A DNA stretch of 64,000 nucleotides from Microcoleus sp036705565 (GCA_036705565.1 JAUBUY010000001.1); one strand, 5' to 3'; shown: positions 17,309 to 27,009, counted from the stretch's first letter. Notes: generated by a model not told the origin, from the sequence alone. Program-made: numbers and translations.

Positions 17309-18319
17309 ATGGGCAAACAGCGCGTTCTTTCAGGAGTTCAGCCAACCGGCAATCTTCACCTCGGCAATTATCTCGGTGCCATTCGCAACTGGGTAGAAAA
17401 TCAAAGTCAGTACGAAAATTACTTCTGCGTAGTCGATTTGCACGCCATTACCGCACCGCACAATCCAGCAACTCTAGCCTCCGACACTTACACGATCGCC
17501 GCACTCTATTTAGCTTGCGGCATCGATTTAGAATATTCTACTATTTTCGTGCAATCCCACGTCACGGCGCACACAGAACTAGCATGGCTGCTCAACTGTA
17601 TTACGCCGATTAACTGGCTCGAAGATATGATTCAGTTTAAAGAAAAAGCAGTTAAACAAGGCGAAAATGTCAACGCTGGTTTGCTAAATTATCCGGTGTT
17701 AATGGCAGCAGACATTTTGCTTTACGATGCCGACAAAGTGCCAGTGGGAGAAGACCAAAAACAGCATTTGGAACTCACCCGCGATATTGTCATCAGATTA
17801 AATCACCAATTCGGCACACCCGAAAAGCCCGTATTGAAACTTCCCGAACCCTTAATTCGGACTGACGGTGCGAGGGTGATGAGTTTGACAGATGGCACGC
17901 GCAAAATGTCGAAATCTGACCCTTCCGAACAAAGTCGAATTAATTTATTGGATTCGCCAGATGCGATCGCCAAAAAAATCAAGCGCTGCAAAACCGATGC
18001 CGTGCGCGGTTTGACTTTTGACGACCCCGATCGCCCCGAAGCTAGAAATTTGCTGACACTTTATCTCCTGCTTTCCGGCAAATCTAAAGAAGAAGTAGCA
18101 GCGGAGTGTGAAAACATGGGTTGGGGAGATTTTAAACCCTTGCTGACAGAGACGACAATTAATGCCCTCAAACCAATTCAGGATAAATACAAGGAAATAA
18201 TGGACGATCGGGGATATTTAGAGTCTGTACTACGTCGTGGAAGAGAACAAGCAGAAGCTATTGCTAATCAAACTCTAACTAAGGTTAAGACAGCTTTCGG
18301 TTATTCTTTACCTGTTTAG
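17309..18319 (+). CDS. trpS: Tryptophanyl-tRNA synthetase
   Basis: Class I aminoacyl-tRNA synthetase that charges tRNA-Trp. The 336-residue product has the HIGH-equivalent HLGNYLGAI near residue 20, the DLHAIT segment, the tryptophan-pocket region GLLNYPVLMAADIL, and the KMSKS loop (RKMSKSDP) near residue 200. Length and motif spacing are those of bacterial TrpRS. It is a single-copy housekeeping gene, followed by a repeat-filled gap and the MetF-like gene. Confidence 0.97.
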   Translation: MGKQRVLSGVQPTGNLHLGNYLGAIRNWVENQSQYENYFCVVDLHAITAPHNPATLASDTYTIAALYLACGIDLEYSTIFVQSHVTAHTELAWLLNCITPINWLEDMIQFKEKAVKQGENVNAGLLNYPVLMAADILLYDADKVPVGEDQKQHLELTRDIVIRLNHQFGTPEKPVLKLPEPLIRTDGARVMSLTDGTRKMSKSDPSEQSRINLLDSPDAIAKKIKRCKTDAVRGLTFDDPDRPEARNLLTLYLLLSGKSKEEVAAECENMGWGDFKPLLTETTINALKPIQDKYKEIMDDRGYLESVLRRGREQAEAIANQTLTKVKTAFGYSLPV

Positions 18320-18429
18320 TGGTTTGTGGTTAGTTGTTATTGGTTACTGGTTAAGAATAACAACTGCCAACTGTCAACTAACAACTGTCAACTGTCAAAT
18401 AACAAATAACCAATAACAGAAAAATAATC
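18320..18429. repeat. Heptamer STRR cluster (AACTGTC, AACCAAT units)
   Basis: The gap between trpS and the MetF-like gene is nearly all heptamer-based: GGTTAGT/TGTTATT-like units, then CAACTGT units, then AACAAAT/AACCAAT units. Confidence 0.75.
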
Positions 18430-19320
18430 ATGAACCGTTTTCGCACAGCCTGCACCACCCCCGGAGAATTTATAATTACCGCCGAAGTGGCCCCGCCAAA
18501 AGGTGGCGACATGACTCACACAATTCAAATGGCCCAACGCCTCAAAAACAGAGTGCACGCCATTAATATCACCGACGGGAGTCGCGCAGTGATGCGAATG
18601 TGCCCCCTAGCAGTTTCGGCAATTTTAGTGCAGCACGGAATTGAGCCAATTTGTCAAGTTGCTTGTCGCGATCGCAATCAAATTGGTCTGCAAGCCGATC
18701 TCATGGGAGCCCACGCTTTAGGCATCCGCAATGTATTAGCACTTACAGGCGATCCCGTCAAAGCGGGCGACCATCCTAAAGCAAAAAGTGTATTCGACTT
18801 GGAATCAGTACGACTGTTGCAAGTCATTCAAAAAATGAATGGCGGCAAAGACTGGAATGACAAACCTTTAACAGACGGATTTACCGATTTATTTGTCGGT
18901 GCTGCCGTCGATCCGCAATGCCCCAGTTGGTCTGGTTTACAAAGTAGATTTGAGAAAAAAGTAGAGGCTGGAGCACAGTTTTTTCAGAGTCAATTAATAA
19001 CAGATTTTGAACTTTTAGATAAGTTTATGCACAATATTGCTGCGGGCTGCAACAAGCCAGTTTTAGCAGGAATATTTTTGTTTAAATCAGCTAAAAATGC
19101 TGAATTTATTAAAAAATACGTGCCGGGAGTTCACATCCCACAAGAGACGATCGATCGTTTAGCAAAAGCTCCAGAACCCTTGCAGGAAGGCATAAAAATT
19201 GCTGCCGAACAAGTCAAGCTAGCGCGGCAGATTTGTCAAGGAGTTCACATGATGGCCGTCAAACGAGAAGATTTAATTCCTCAAATTTTGGATTTGGCGG
19301 GAATCGAGCCACTAAGCTAA
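18430..19320 (+). CDS. Methylenetetrahydrofolate reductase (MetF-like)
   Basis: A 296-residue FAD-type MTHFR-family protein that would reduce 5,10-methylene-THF to 5-methyl-THF for methionine synthesis. The TIM-barrel signatures are visible: FIITAEVAPPKGGD (catalytic Glu region), NITDGSRAVMRM, QVACRDRNQIGLQADLMG and NVLALTGDPVKAGDHP. The C-terminal PVLAGIFLFKSAKNAEFI also fits. The size equals the catalytic domain alone. Cyanobacterial members are often annotated simply as methylenetetrahydrofolate reductase; NADH versus ferredoxin dependence cannot be read from the sequence. Confidence 0.9.
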   Translation: MNRFRTACTTPGEFIITAEVAPPKGGDMTHTIQMAQRLKNRVHAINITDGSRAVMRMCPLAVSAILVQHGIEPICQVACRDRNQIGLQADLMGAHALGIRNVLALTGDPVKAGDHPKAKSVFDLESVRLLQVIQKMNGGKDWNDKPLTDGFTDLFVGAAVDPQCPSWSGLQSRFEKKVEAGAQFFQSQLITDFELLDKFMHNIAAGCNKPVLAGIFLFKSAKNAEFIKKYVPGVHIPQETIDRLAKAPEPLQEGIKIAAEQVKLARQICQGVHMMAVKREDLIPQILDLAGIEPLS

Positions 19321-19423
19321 AATTAACCCACGGGGCGGGTTTGAGCAACCATCAATGTTCTAAAACTAACGATCTCGTAAACCCGCCCACCCCGCTACCA
19401 TTTTGAACATCAATAAAAAAATC

Positions 19424-20023
19424 ATGCTTCAAACTGTAGACAATCCAACAATTTCTCCTGCGGCCGAACAGCGTTTTACTTGGCGCGGTTTGACATGGCA
19501 TCAATTCAAAGCAATTCAAGCTAGTTTTGAAGACGTGCCGAATGTACGCTTATTTTATTGTGATGGAGTTCTAGAAATTGTGGGAATCAGTAAACCTCAC
19601 GAGGCAACTCGATGTCTGATTGCAGCGCTACTGAGCAATTTTTTTCAATTTAATAGAATACAATTTTTTCCGAGTGGCAGTTACAGTCAAATTGTTGAGG
19701 GGAAAGTCGAGTATCAGGCAGATTTGTCTTATTGTTTCGGAACAGATAAAGATGTTCCCGATTTGTGTATTGAGGTAGTCATTACTAGCGGTAGTCCGAT
19801 TAAACTTCAGAAATATCGACTGATGGGAGTCCCGGAAGTCTGGTTTTGGGAAGATGGCACTCTAGAGCTTTACCATCTGCGAGAGGAAGGTTACGATCGC
19901 ATTGCTAGCAGCGAAATACTGCCGGAGTTAGAGTTGTCTTTGCTGAAGCGCTGTATTTTGTTTGCTTCGCCTTTGGATGCGCTTGAGGAATTTTCTAGAG
20001 GAATGGGCGATCGGGAAAATTAA
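19424..20023 (+). CDS. Uma2-family (DUF820) putative nuclease
   Basis: A protein of about 199 residues of the Uma2 family, a PD-(D/E)XK-like fold that is highly multiplied in filamentous cyanobacteria. Motifs include RLFYCDGVLEIVGISKPHE, YQADLSYCFG, VPDLCIEVVITSGS and LQKYRLMGVPEVWFWEDG, which carry the D...E.K-like residues expected of the fold. The frame begins at a TTG at 19403; the ATG at 19424 is the more plausible start. The molecular target of this family is unknown. Confidence 0.88.
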   Translation: MLQTVDNPTISPAAEQRFTWRGLTWHQFKAIQASFEDVPNVRLFYCDGVLEIVGISKPHEATRCLIAALLSNFFQFNRIQFFPSGSYSQIVEGKVEYQADLSYCFGTDKDVPDLCIEVVITSGSPIKLQKYRLMGVPEVWFWEDGTLELYHLREEGYDRIASSEILPELELSLLKRCILFASPLDALEEFSRGMGDREN

Positions 20024-20086
20024 TCGACCAACTACTTTTGAAATAGCTCGATCGACTAAACGGTTATTAAATAGGAGCAACTGGCA

Positions 20087-21733
20087 ATGACTGACTCAGA
20101 AATACTTAATTCTGATACCATTAAAACACTAAATACTAGCATATCCGAAGTTACAGTTTACACCGATCGCGCTTTGGTGACGCGCCGCGGTACGGTATCT
20201 CTGACGGGAAACGAGCGAGAATTGGCGATCGCCTCTGTACCCGCAACCCTCGACACAGAGTCAGTCAGGGCCACGGGTGCGGGTACAGTTGCAGTGCGAT
20301 TGCTGGGAGTGCGAACCGAAACAGTGTTTAGCAGCGAACCAGTGGGCGATCGCACCGCCGAATTAACCCAACAAATTCAGGAGTTACAAACCCAAAGACG
20401 GGGAATTAACGACAAAATAACCGCCAGAAAAATTCAGCTCAAATTTGTGGAAGGTTTGAGCGAAAAAAGCGTCGGATTCTTTTCCAGCAGCATCGCCAAA
20501 CAGCAGGTAGGTTTAAACGAAACTGGCGAATTGCTCAACTTTTTAGGAACTAATTACCTAAAATACATAAGTGCGATCGCCCAACACGAAAAACAGCAGC
20601 GCGAATTAGACAAGCAAATAGAAGCTTTGCAGCAACAGTTGCGCCAAGTACAAACTCCCCATTCTCAGCAAAGCTTTAACATCATTGTTGCCATTGAACC
20701 CAGCGGCATCGGCAATTTTGAACTAGAAGTTTCCTATGTAGTCATGCGAGCCCGTTGGACTCCCCTTTACGACTTGCGAGTCAACACTAACAACAACCAA
20801 ATTAATCTCAATTACCTAGCCGAAGTCAATCAAAATACAGGCGAAGATTGGACGGGAGTAGCGCTGACTTTATCTACAGCAAAACCCGGAATGGGAATGC
20901 TACCCCCCAAATTAGAATCCTGGTATATCGATATTCTTCGCTCAAAATCGCCTCCAGCAGAATTTCACAGAGCGGGAATGACAAGAAGTATGGCATCATA
21001 CGATTCTAAATCAGGTGCAAACGAAGTAGCATTAGCCATGATGACTGAGCCTAGTGTTTCTGCAGCACCCGAACCCATAGAAGCTCAAACCGCCACAGCC
21101 CAAATATCGAAAGAAGGCGGCACCGTCTCATTTCAAGTAGGCGGAAATACCAAGATTCCCAGCGACGGCACACCGCACAAAGTTACTATTTTCGGCGAAA
21201 ATTATCCGTTTAAACCTGAATATATAGCCGTCCCGCGATTAGTCAGTTTTGCCTATTTGCAAGCAGTTGTTGTGAATCCGCTGACAGGTGCAACTCTGCT
21301 TCCCGGTAAAGCAAATATCTTTCGCGATAACACTTTTGTCGGCAGTTTGCAGTTAGAAAATGTTTCCCCCGGCCAAGAATATAAACTGAATTTAGGAATA
21401 GATGAACGGTTAAAAATAGAGCGGGAATTAGTAGAAAGACAAGTAGATAAAAAACTGATCGGTCAGCAGAGGCGCACGAGTTACGCTTATCGCTTAAATG
21501 TGACAAACTTGCAGCAGGTGCAGGTACACCTGACACTACAAGAGCAATTGCCAGTCAGCCGCAATGAACAAATTAAAGTGCGATCGACTCTCACTAATCC
21601 GAAGATAGTAGCAGGTGAAATGGGACTGCTAGAATGGATAATGTCTCTGCCGCCGCAAGCAAAGCAAGAGTTATATTACCAGTTTGTTGTCGAACATCCT
21701 CCCGACTTAACTGTCACGGGTTTAGATATTTAA
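20087..21733 (+). CDS. Mucoidy inhibitor MuiA-like protein (DUF4140/DUF4139)
   Basis: A 548-residue protein with an N-terminal DUF4140 segment (ISEVTVYTDRALVTRRGTV, TLDTESVRATG), a central coiled coil (about residues 95-205, Gln-rich), and a C-terminal DUF4139 beta-rich domain (YVVMRARWTPLYDLRVN through LEWIMSLPPQAKQELYYQF). The family is named after a Shigella capsule-related locus; its biochemical activity is unknown. No signal peptide is apparent. A Gly/Ala-rich spacer occurs near residues 300-345. A consensus GGAG-like site (ATAGGAGCAA) precedes the ATG. Confidence 0.85.
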   Translation: MTDSEILNSDTIKTLNTSISEVTVYTDRALVTRRGTVSLTGNERELAIASVPATLDTESVRATGAGTVAVRLLGVRTETVFSSEPVGDRTAELTQQIQELQTQRRGINDKITARKIQLKFVEGLSEKSVGFFSSSIAKQQVGLNETGELLNFLGTNYLKYISAIAQHEKQQRELDKQIEALQQQLRQVQTPHSQQSFNIIVAIEPSGIGNFELEVSYVVMRARWTPLYDLRVNTNNNQINLNYLAEVNQNTGEDWTGVALTLSTAKPGMGMLPPKLESWYIDILRSKSPPAEFHRAGMTRSMASYDSKSGANEVALAMMTEPSVSAAPEPIEAQTATAQISKEGGTVSFQVGGNTKIPSDGTPHKVTIFGENYPFKPEYIAVPRLVSFAYLQAVVVNPLTGATLLPGKANIFRDNTFVGSLQLENVSPGQEYKLNLGIDERLKIERELVERQVDKKLIGQQRRTSYAYRLNVTNLQQVQVHLTLQEQLPVSRNEQIKVRSTLTNPKIVAGEMGLLEWIMSLPPQAKQELYYQFVVEHPPDLTVTGLDI

Positions 21734-21824
21734 TATTAAGTAGGTAAAAAGTTGTTTCTAATCAGGACTAAAGTCCTGATTCGTCACCACGTATGAGGAC
21801 TGAAGTCCCGATAAACTATCAAAT

Positions 21825-22316
21825 TTACCTGTAATTGGTAAACTGCAAAGCCATCGGATAGTCTTCTTGCTTCAAGCGTTGAATCACCAACTGCAACTCA
21901 TCCTTATCCTTAGCCGAAACCCGCACTGCATCACCTTGAATCGAGCCTTGAATCTTTTTAAACTCATCTCGAATTAATTTAGTGATTTTCTTGGCAATTT
22001 CCTGGTCAATCCCTTTTTTCAGTTTGATTTCTTGGCGTACTCTAGTACCACTAGCAGCTTCAATTTTCCCATAATCAAAAATTTTCAGAGACAAATTGCG
22101 CTTGGCGGCTTTAGTTTGCAAAACAGTGTGAATTGCGTCGAGAGTAAATTCGCTGTCCGTATTGACAGTAATTGCTTCAGCGCCCAATTCTAGAGTGGTT
22201 TTTGTATCTTTCAAATCGTAGCGGCTTTGAATTTCCCGCACAGTTTGGTCAACAGCATTGACTAATTCTTGCCGATCGAACTCGCTGACAATATCAAAGG
22301 AATAACTAGCAGCCAT
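21825..22316 (-). CDS. yajQ: YajQ-family nucleotide-binding protein
   Basis: A 163-residue UPF0234/YajQ protein; members bind cyclic di-GMP or other nucleotides and RNA, and in some bacteria act as c-di-GMP effectors. The sequence has the typical start ASYSFDIVSEFDRQELVNA and the RYDLKDTKTTLELG, VRQEIKLKKGIDQE and KIQGSIQGDAVRVS blocks. Length is standard. It is convergent with the MuiA-like gene. Confidence 0.94.
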   Translation of the reverse strand: MAASYSFDIVSEFDRQELVNAVDQTVREIQSRYDLKDTKTTLELGAEAITVNTDSEFTLDAIHTVLQTKAAKRNLSLKIFDYGKIEAASGTRVRQEIKLKKGIDQEIAKKITKLIRDEFKKIQGSIQGDAVRVSAKDKDELQLVIQRLKQEDYPMALQFTNYR

Positions 22317-22320
22317 AAAT

Positions 22321-22454
22321 TAGTAATTGGTAATGGGGCATTGGGCATTGGGCATTGGGCATTGGGCATTGGCCAAACAGGGCATTGGGCATTAACAACT
22401 AACCAATAACCAATAACCAATAACCAATAACCAATAACCAATGACTACTGAAAA
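22321..22454. repeat. GGGCATT and ACCAATA heptamer STRRs
   Basis: Two different 7-bp arrays in tandem: about seven copies of TGGGCAT-like units (22333-22392) and about seven copies of AACCAAT-like units (22398-22442), between yajQ and the MAPEG gene. Confidence 0.85.
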
Positions 22455-22874
22455 TTAGCCGTTAACAGCCATTAAACTGAAATAGAATAAAGAAACAGTG
22501 CAAGAAGAACTAATCGCAAACATGAGCGATCGCCCCAGTGGCACATTGAGAATATAGAAAACCGAAAACAACAACCGGGCGATCGTAAAAGCGATCGCAG
22601 CCCAACCCGCCGGTTCCGAATCTACCCCCGTCACAAAAGCCATCAAAGCCGCCGCTGAAAACAGCATAAACGTCTCAAACGAATTTTGGTGAGCCCAAGT
22701 TGCCCGCTGAGCGTAAGCAGGCAACCTCTCAAACATAGCGCGGGGGGCTGCTTGGTCATAGCCTAGCTGCAAGCGGGCGAACGCCACCACCAAAAACGGT
22801 GCGTACACCAGCGCAGCCGCAGCAGCAATACAATCAAGCAGAATAACCGACACAGGTAATCCCAACAGCATCAT
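22455..22874 (-). CDS. MAPEG-family membrane protein
   Basis: A 139-residue integral membrane protein with four predicted helices, of the MAPEG (membrane-associated eicosanoid and glutathione metabolism) superfamily. The family signature is RATWAHQNSFETFMLFSAAAL, with the conserved N/E residues of helix 2, and ARLLFSVFYILNVPLGRSL at helix 4. Bacterial members are of unknown substrate. It lies 12 bp behind the DprA-like gene on the same strand and could be co-transcribed with it. Confidence 0.88.
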   Translation of the reverse strand: MMLLGLPVSVILLDCIAAAAALVYAPFLVVAFARLQLGYDQAAPRAMFERLPAYAQRATWAHQNSFETFMLFSAAALMAFVTGVDSEPAGWAAIAFTIARLLFSVFYILNVPLGRSLMFAISSSCTVSLFYFSLMAVNG

Positions 22875-22886
22875 CCGCCTCGCAGT

Positions 22887-23456
22887 TCAATCAAAATAGA
22901 ACAGAGTAACCACCTTGCGCTGTTCCTCCGCATCCTGGCAAGTTTTCAGCAAAGTGTGGCTTTCGTGAAAAGCAAAACATATCAGTTGCTGGCAGCGAGA
23001 AATAATCTCCTGATTGCACATGGCGCTTGCTTCCGGGAGAGACAAGCTATCATTTTTGGGATTTTCTACCAAATGTATCACTTGTTCGAGTTGGTCGCGA
23101 GACTCCCGAGGCTGGCGACTCATGCTTTGTGGCAAAATCACCGTCAGCAGATTAGGATCTGCTCGCATTGCCCCCCGAATTGCGGCTGAATTGGTGCCTG
23201 TAGCGCCAGAAGTGATGAGCTGATTGCCTCCCAGAACTATGGCGTAGCTCAGCATCTCAATTAGCTGCTGGTGGGTAATAGGAACGTGGCGAGAACCCAA
23301 AAGAGCAATCCGCTTGGAGCCGGTTTGCTGGATCGCCGCAAGTTCTTGTAAAAAATCATCTACTCTGGGTAGCTCAATTGATTGACTCAAAGAATTTATT
23401 AAATTAAATAAAACTACGTTGTGGATTTTAGCAGACTCACTAGCCATTGCCGCCAA
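22887..23456 (-). CDS. DprA/LOG-like Rossmann-fold protein
   Basis: A 189-residue protein of the type annotated in cyanobacteria as DNA recombination-mediator protein A. The Rossmann-like core is visible in KRIALLGSRHVPITHQQLIE and LGGNQLITSGATGTNSAAIRGA (quoted in part), comparable with DprA's GSR...SGgA.G.D pattern. The C-terminal winged helix of true DprA is absent, so a role in single-stranded-DNA handling is only a guess. The Met at 23447 is an alternative start. Confidence 0.75.
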   Translation of the reverse strand: MAAMASESAKIHNVVLFNLINSLSQSIELPRVDDFLQELAAIQQTGSKRIALLGSRHVPITHQQLIEMLSYAIVLGGNQLITSGATGTNSAAIRGAMRADPNLLTVILPQSMSRQPRESRDQLEQVIHLVENPKNDSLSLPEASAMCNQEIISRCQQLICFAFHESHTLLKTCQDAEEQRKVVTLFYFD

Positions 23457-23635
23457 AAAGAAGTTAAGAATTGCTGATTTACGGGATCAGACTAGAGGAG
23501 CGGGAGAGTTGAGGAAGCCAGAGATCAAGGTAGAATTCAAGAAAAATTGAGAATTTAAGAATTTTACCTTTTTATTTATTTAAACAAAAAGTTCTCTCTG
23601 CCGAATACCTTCTTCTCTCAGCTCCGGCTCTCTTC

Positions 23636-24709
23636 TTAATGGACTCGATCGCCCAGGCCCAAGGATGCCATCATGCCATCAAGGTCAAAATGTTCTGCCA
23701 TTAGCTGAGTAACGCATTCCACCTTGATCGGTTCGTGCAGGCGCACGCTGCCAAAGGTGCTGTCGATAATTTCTACCGTGGTTAAGGTATCCAAATCAAC
23801 AGACAAAACCGGAATTTCCATTTCTTCTGCCCTGCCAATCACTAGGGGAGAAGGAGGCAAGTGGCCTGTCAAAATTAAGCACTGAGTCGAGCTCTCCAGA
23901 GCAGCTAGCTGAATGTCCGTGCGATCGCCCCCCGTCACCACCGCCATATTTCTCGCTTTGCGGAAATACTTCATAGCCGAACTAACATTCATCGCGCCAA
24001 TTGTCAAGGTTTCCACCATCAAGTCCAAACGGTCTCGACGGCACAGCACATCAGCTTTTAATTGGTGCACCAATTCTTTGACGCTGACACTTCGCAGCAA
24101 AGCACTTCTCGGCAGCATTCCCAAAACTGGAATACCCGCAGCCTCCAGAAAAGGCCGCACAGTCGCCGTTACCGATTCGAGTTTGTCCGAGGGAACGTCA
24201 TTGAGTACCACGCCCAGCAACCGCGAACCCAAACGCTGTTTAGCCGACAGCAAATCGTCTATATACAGATCGATCGGGCGAGCTACCAACAGCACAGAGG
24301 CATCAACTGTCTCAGCGATTTGAGCCAAAGACAAGTCAAACAGACTGCCTTCCTCCAAATTAGCTGGGCCTTCTAACAGCGCCAAGTCTCCGCTGGGAGC
24401 TTGCAAATATTGCGCTAAAGACTGGCGGTAATCTGTCTTGTCTTCTCCCCGCAAACGCTTGTGAACCGTCTCTTCATCCAAATACAGCAGTGTTGACGGC
24501 ATCTGACTTTCTGAGAGATTCAGCGTCTCTACGGCGAACCGCACGTCTTCGTCCTCTATCCCAGCTCCGGGCGAGCTCAAACAGGTTCCCAGAGGTTTGC
24601 CGTAGGCGACTGCCAGTCCTTTTCCCCGGAGTCCGAGTGCCATCCCTAGGGCGATGGCAGACTTGCCACTGTAAGCTTTTGTGGAACCGATCAGCAAATA
24701 TTTAGTCAA
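23636..24709 (-). CDS. BioD-like P-loop plus DRTGG-domain protein
   Basis: A protein of about 357 residues. The N-terminal half is a dethiobiotin-synthetase-like P-loop domain (STKAYSGKSAIALGMALG, LLEGPANLEEGSLFD, SVLLVARPIDLYIDDLLSAK); the C-terminal half is a DRTGG domain (AVVTGGDRTDIQLAALESST). This is the arrangement of the N-terminal part of long phosphotransacetylases, but the catalytic PTA domain is absent, so it is probably a regulatory or nucleotide-binding protein. No ATG fits; TTG codons at 24733 and 24709 are possible, and GAAGG lies upstream of the latter, which I chose. Confidence 0.75.
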   Translation of the reverse strand: MTKYLLIGSTKAYSGKSAIALGMALGLRGKGLAVAYGKPLGTCLSSPGAGIEDEDVRFAVETLNLSESQMPSTLLYLDEETVHKRLRGEDKTDYRQSLAQYLQAPSGDLALLEGPANLEEGSLFDLSLAQIAETVDASVLLVARPIDLYIDDLLSAKQRLGSRLLGVVLNDVPSDKLESVTATVRPFLEAAGIPVLGMLPRSALLRSVSVKELVHQLKADVLCRRDRLDLMVETLTIGAMNVSSAMKYFRKARNMAVVTGGDRTDIQLAALESSTQCLILTGHLPPSPLVIGRAEEMEIPVLSVDLDTLTTVEIIDSTFGSVRLHEPIKVECVTQLMAEHFDLDGMMASLGLGDRVH

Positions 24710-24733
24710 TTTGGGTACGCCTTCAATCCTCAA

Positions 24734-25142
24734 TGTGCACCTGTCTATTTCAATAAATTTAGTTTTTCAACAGTATTTCTGAACTGAGCCTCAATTTAGA
24801 AATAATATATTATACTCGATTATACTCGATTTTGTCGCTTTTGGGCAGATTGTTTTTTGGCGAAAATTTTTTATTTACCTGTTCGCAACCATTTTCTTCC
24901 CATTCTTTTTACTTGATTTTGGAAAACCAGTTTTTAAATTGTTTGTTTTGCCAGCAGTTTTTGATAATTATTTATCGCTGATATTTTTTTAATCAAAAAT
25001 TTTAAATTATAAATTTTTAGTCATGTTTCTTGCTATAATTAGATATTAATACCGACTTTTATCAAATAAATATAACAGGGTATAAGTGGGAATTTGACTA
25101 GGAATAACCTATTAATAGGGCTTGGTGCAGTTTTTGTTGGGT
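24734..25142. other. AT-rich intergenic region
   Basis: About 400 bp of markedly AT-rich sequence with homopolymer A and T runs and a direct repeat TATACTCGAT (24813-24832). It probably holds the promoter of the minus-strand DRTGG gene. No gene is recognisable. Confidence 0.5.
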
Positions 25143-25246
25143 ATATACCAATCCTCGCATCATTTGTGAATTTCTTACCCCCTCCGCTTCGTAAGGGAGG
25201 GTTGGGGTGGGGTAAAAAAAATACGACTCCTGCAAGGATTGTTATA
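25143..25246. repeat. ATAGCAATCCT palindromic repeat, type 1 copy a
   Basis: Ends TATACCAATCCT and AGGATTGTTATA are imperfectly inverted; the inside has CCCCCTCCGCTTCGTAAGGG AGGGTTGGGGTGGGGTA. The same unit recurs at 53448-53551. Confidence 0.75.
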
Positions 25247-25313
25247 ATACAGGTATTTTGTAGGAATCAAGCCCGGTGCTTGCCCGATCATTCTTGCATA
25301 TAATCGACAATCG

Positions 25314-25445
25314 ATATAGCAATCATAAATAATTCATGTAAATTTGTAGGGGTAGTGCTAAGAGTGCCTACCCCCTATCTATCGGGGCAACTGGGCGTGG
25401 GATTGCCCCTACAATAATTACGCGAATGATTTAGGGTTGCTATAT
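25314..25445. repeat. ATAGCAAT palindromic repeat, type 2 copy a (empty MITE site)
   Basis: Ends ATATAGCAAT and ATTTAGGGTTGCTATAT are inverted. The body GTAGGGGTAGTGCTAAGAGT GCCTACCCCC is the uninterrupted version of the sequence that is split by MITE copy B at 53633-53765, seen there in the opposite orientation. The TAA at 25359-25361 marks the target site. Confidence 0.8.
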
Positions 25446-26054
25446 GTATTATTAGTTATTCATTATTAGTGCGATCGCCCGCGTTAAAGCTGAACACTGG
25501 CAATGCGAGCAATAAGCTCCTTATAATCGGGATTCTAGCTTCTAAACACATAAATTGTCGGGCGGCGCGGGCTGGAATTTCGGCAGCCTTTGGGCTGATT
25601 GCGATGCTAGGCAGATCGCCGTCAAGGGCTGTAGATTAATTTTCCTTGGGCGGATCTACAGCGCTTTCCTCTCAGCTACCGAGTCGCAAAATTTGAACGA
25701 AATCGGACGGCGCGATTCGCCTAACGGCGATAGCTTCGCTCGCGCTTACTCGCACAGCACCCATGTCCGAAATAGACTTTTGGACTTTTACCAGAACAAA
25801 GTACAGTAGTTTTCAATTGGATGAAATACAGGTAGCGAACTCTGTATCACGCTCAACTGAAAACTGCGGTAGATTTACTTTAGCAATGGGGATAAGTGCT
25901 GACCCCCAAAGGGATTATTGAGAACGATCCAACAACTCACTTACTATTTCCGCTTCTCAAATAAAATTGGCTCCCCAATCATGTAATGTTGCCGTCGTGG
26001 CTTTACACTATTGGTGGGTCAGTTATAGCGCCCGTCAATCGATTTGAGATTTGA
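25446..26054. other. Intergenic, no gene seen
   Basis: About 600 bp with HIP1 sites, GC-rich pieces resembling degraded repeats (GGCGATAGCTTCGCTCGCGC), and an inverted pair CAGTAGTTTTCAATTG / CAACTGAAAACTGC (about 25805-25868). An open frame of 84 codons at 25555-25809 has no protein-like features. Confidence 0.5.
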
Positions 26055-26378
26055 GATTTGAGATTTTAGATTGAAGAAAGCAAGCCCACTGATAAATCCG
26101 GGGGCTGGCGATCGGGATTCTGAGCTTTTTTCTCGATCCCCGAATCAATCCGGGGGCCCCGGATTAAATTGCTTGATTGTCAATTGCGGACTTTCGGGAG
26201 TGCGACTATCGATTTTAGATTTTAGATTTGAGATTTTAGATTGAAGAAAGCAAGCCCACTGATAAATCCGGGGGCTGGCGATCGGGAGCGAGGAGCTTTT
26301 TTCTCGATCCACGAATCAATCCGGGGGCCCCGGATTAAATTGCTTGATTGTCAATTGCGGACTTTCGGGAGTGCGACT
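26055..26378. repeat. Tandem duplication of a ~170-bp segment
   Basis: Positions 26055-26207 and 26225-26378 are near identical, including AAGCAAGCCCACTGATAAAT CCGGGGGCTGG and the heptamer run GATTTTAGATT. Differences are confined to a few bases around GATCGGGA(TTCTGAGC/GCGAGGAGC). The direct repeat step is about 170 bp. Confidence 0.85.
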
Positions 26379-26388
26379 GCGGTGAAAG

Positions 26389-26763
26389 TTATTCATCCAT
26401 TCGCATCAGCTTGCGGTAAAACGTTTTAGAAAAATCGACAGTACGAGTTCGCTGAAAAGTCAGGAGAACCTCAATTAAGCAACTAACAAACTCAGAGCTT
26501 TGCATAGTCACTTCGTAGCTGAGATCAGCATTGCCGTCAAACAACACCCGACAGCGGGTTAAGTCGATCGGCAGCGACGAGATATTCCAACTAGCGACAA
26601 ACGGCACGCTCTCCCCGCCGTCAATTTTTCTTGCTCCCTCCAAGGTTTTGAGCTTGTAGAGGCCAATAGCGTGCGGTAAAAACTTACGCCTGGGCTCTTG
26701 ACAGAAAGGCGCGTAGACTTTCACTTCTTTGTCATCGGCTGGCTTGAGTTGAGGAATAGACAT
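26389..26763 (-). CDS. Hypothetical protein
   Basis: A 124-residue protein I do not recognise. It is soluble, has mixed alpha/beta character (VPFVASWNISSLPIDLTRCRV, ADLSYEVTMQSSEFVSCLIEVLL) and no signal peptide. The composition and the absence of overlaps suggest a real gene. An upstream region with GGTGGAAAT precedes the ATG. It is divergent from the glycosyltransferase gene at 27010. Confidence 0.6.
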   Translation of the reverse strand: MSIPQLKPADDKEVKVYAPFCQEPRRKFLPHAIGLYKLKTLEGARKIDGGESVPFVASWNISSLPIDLTRCRVLFDGNADLSYEVTMQSSEFVSCLIEVLLTFQRTRTVDFSKTFYRKLMRMDE

Positions 26764-27009
26764 ATTTCCACCTCAGACAATTATTACTAACAGATAGTTT
26801 AGATCCCCTGAAAAAACTAGCAGATATTCCAGGTCGATCGCAAGCAAAAGTCAAGCTAAATACTCTATGCAGTACCTGTTTACCAGGGCCGTACAATCAC
26901 CGAACCCGCTGGTTGTCCTCCCGTCCGCTTTCGACAAAAGCCCAGAAACTGATACAGTAGATGCTTATATCTAAAATCAAAAACTATTGGTGGTTGAATC
27001 AAGTAACCT

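Noticed and set aside
24734..25142. AT-rich stretch as a replication origin
   Set aside because: No DnaA-box cluster or dnaA/dnaN gene is nearby; the composition alone is not enough.
25555..25809. 84-codon open frame
   Set aside because: It lies in degraded repeat sequence with low protein-like character and no start context.
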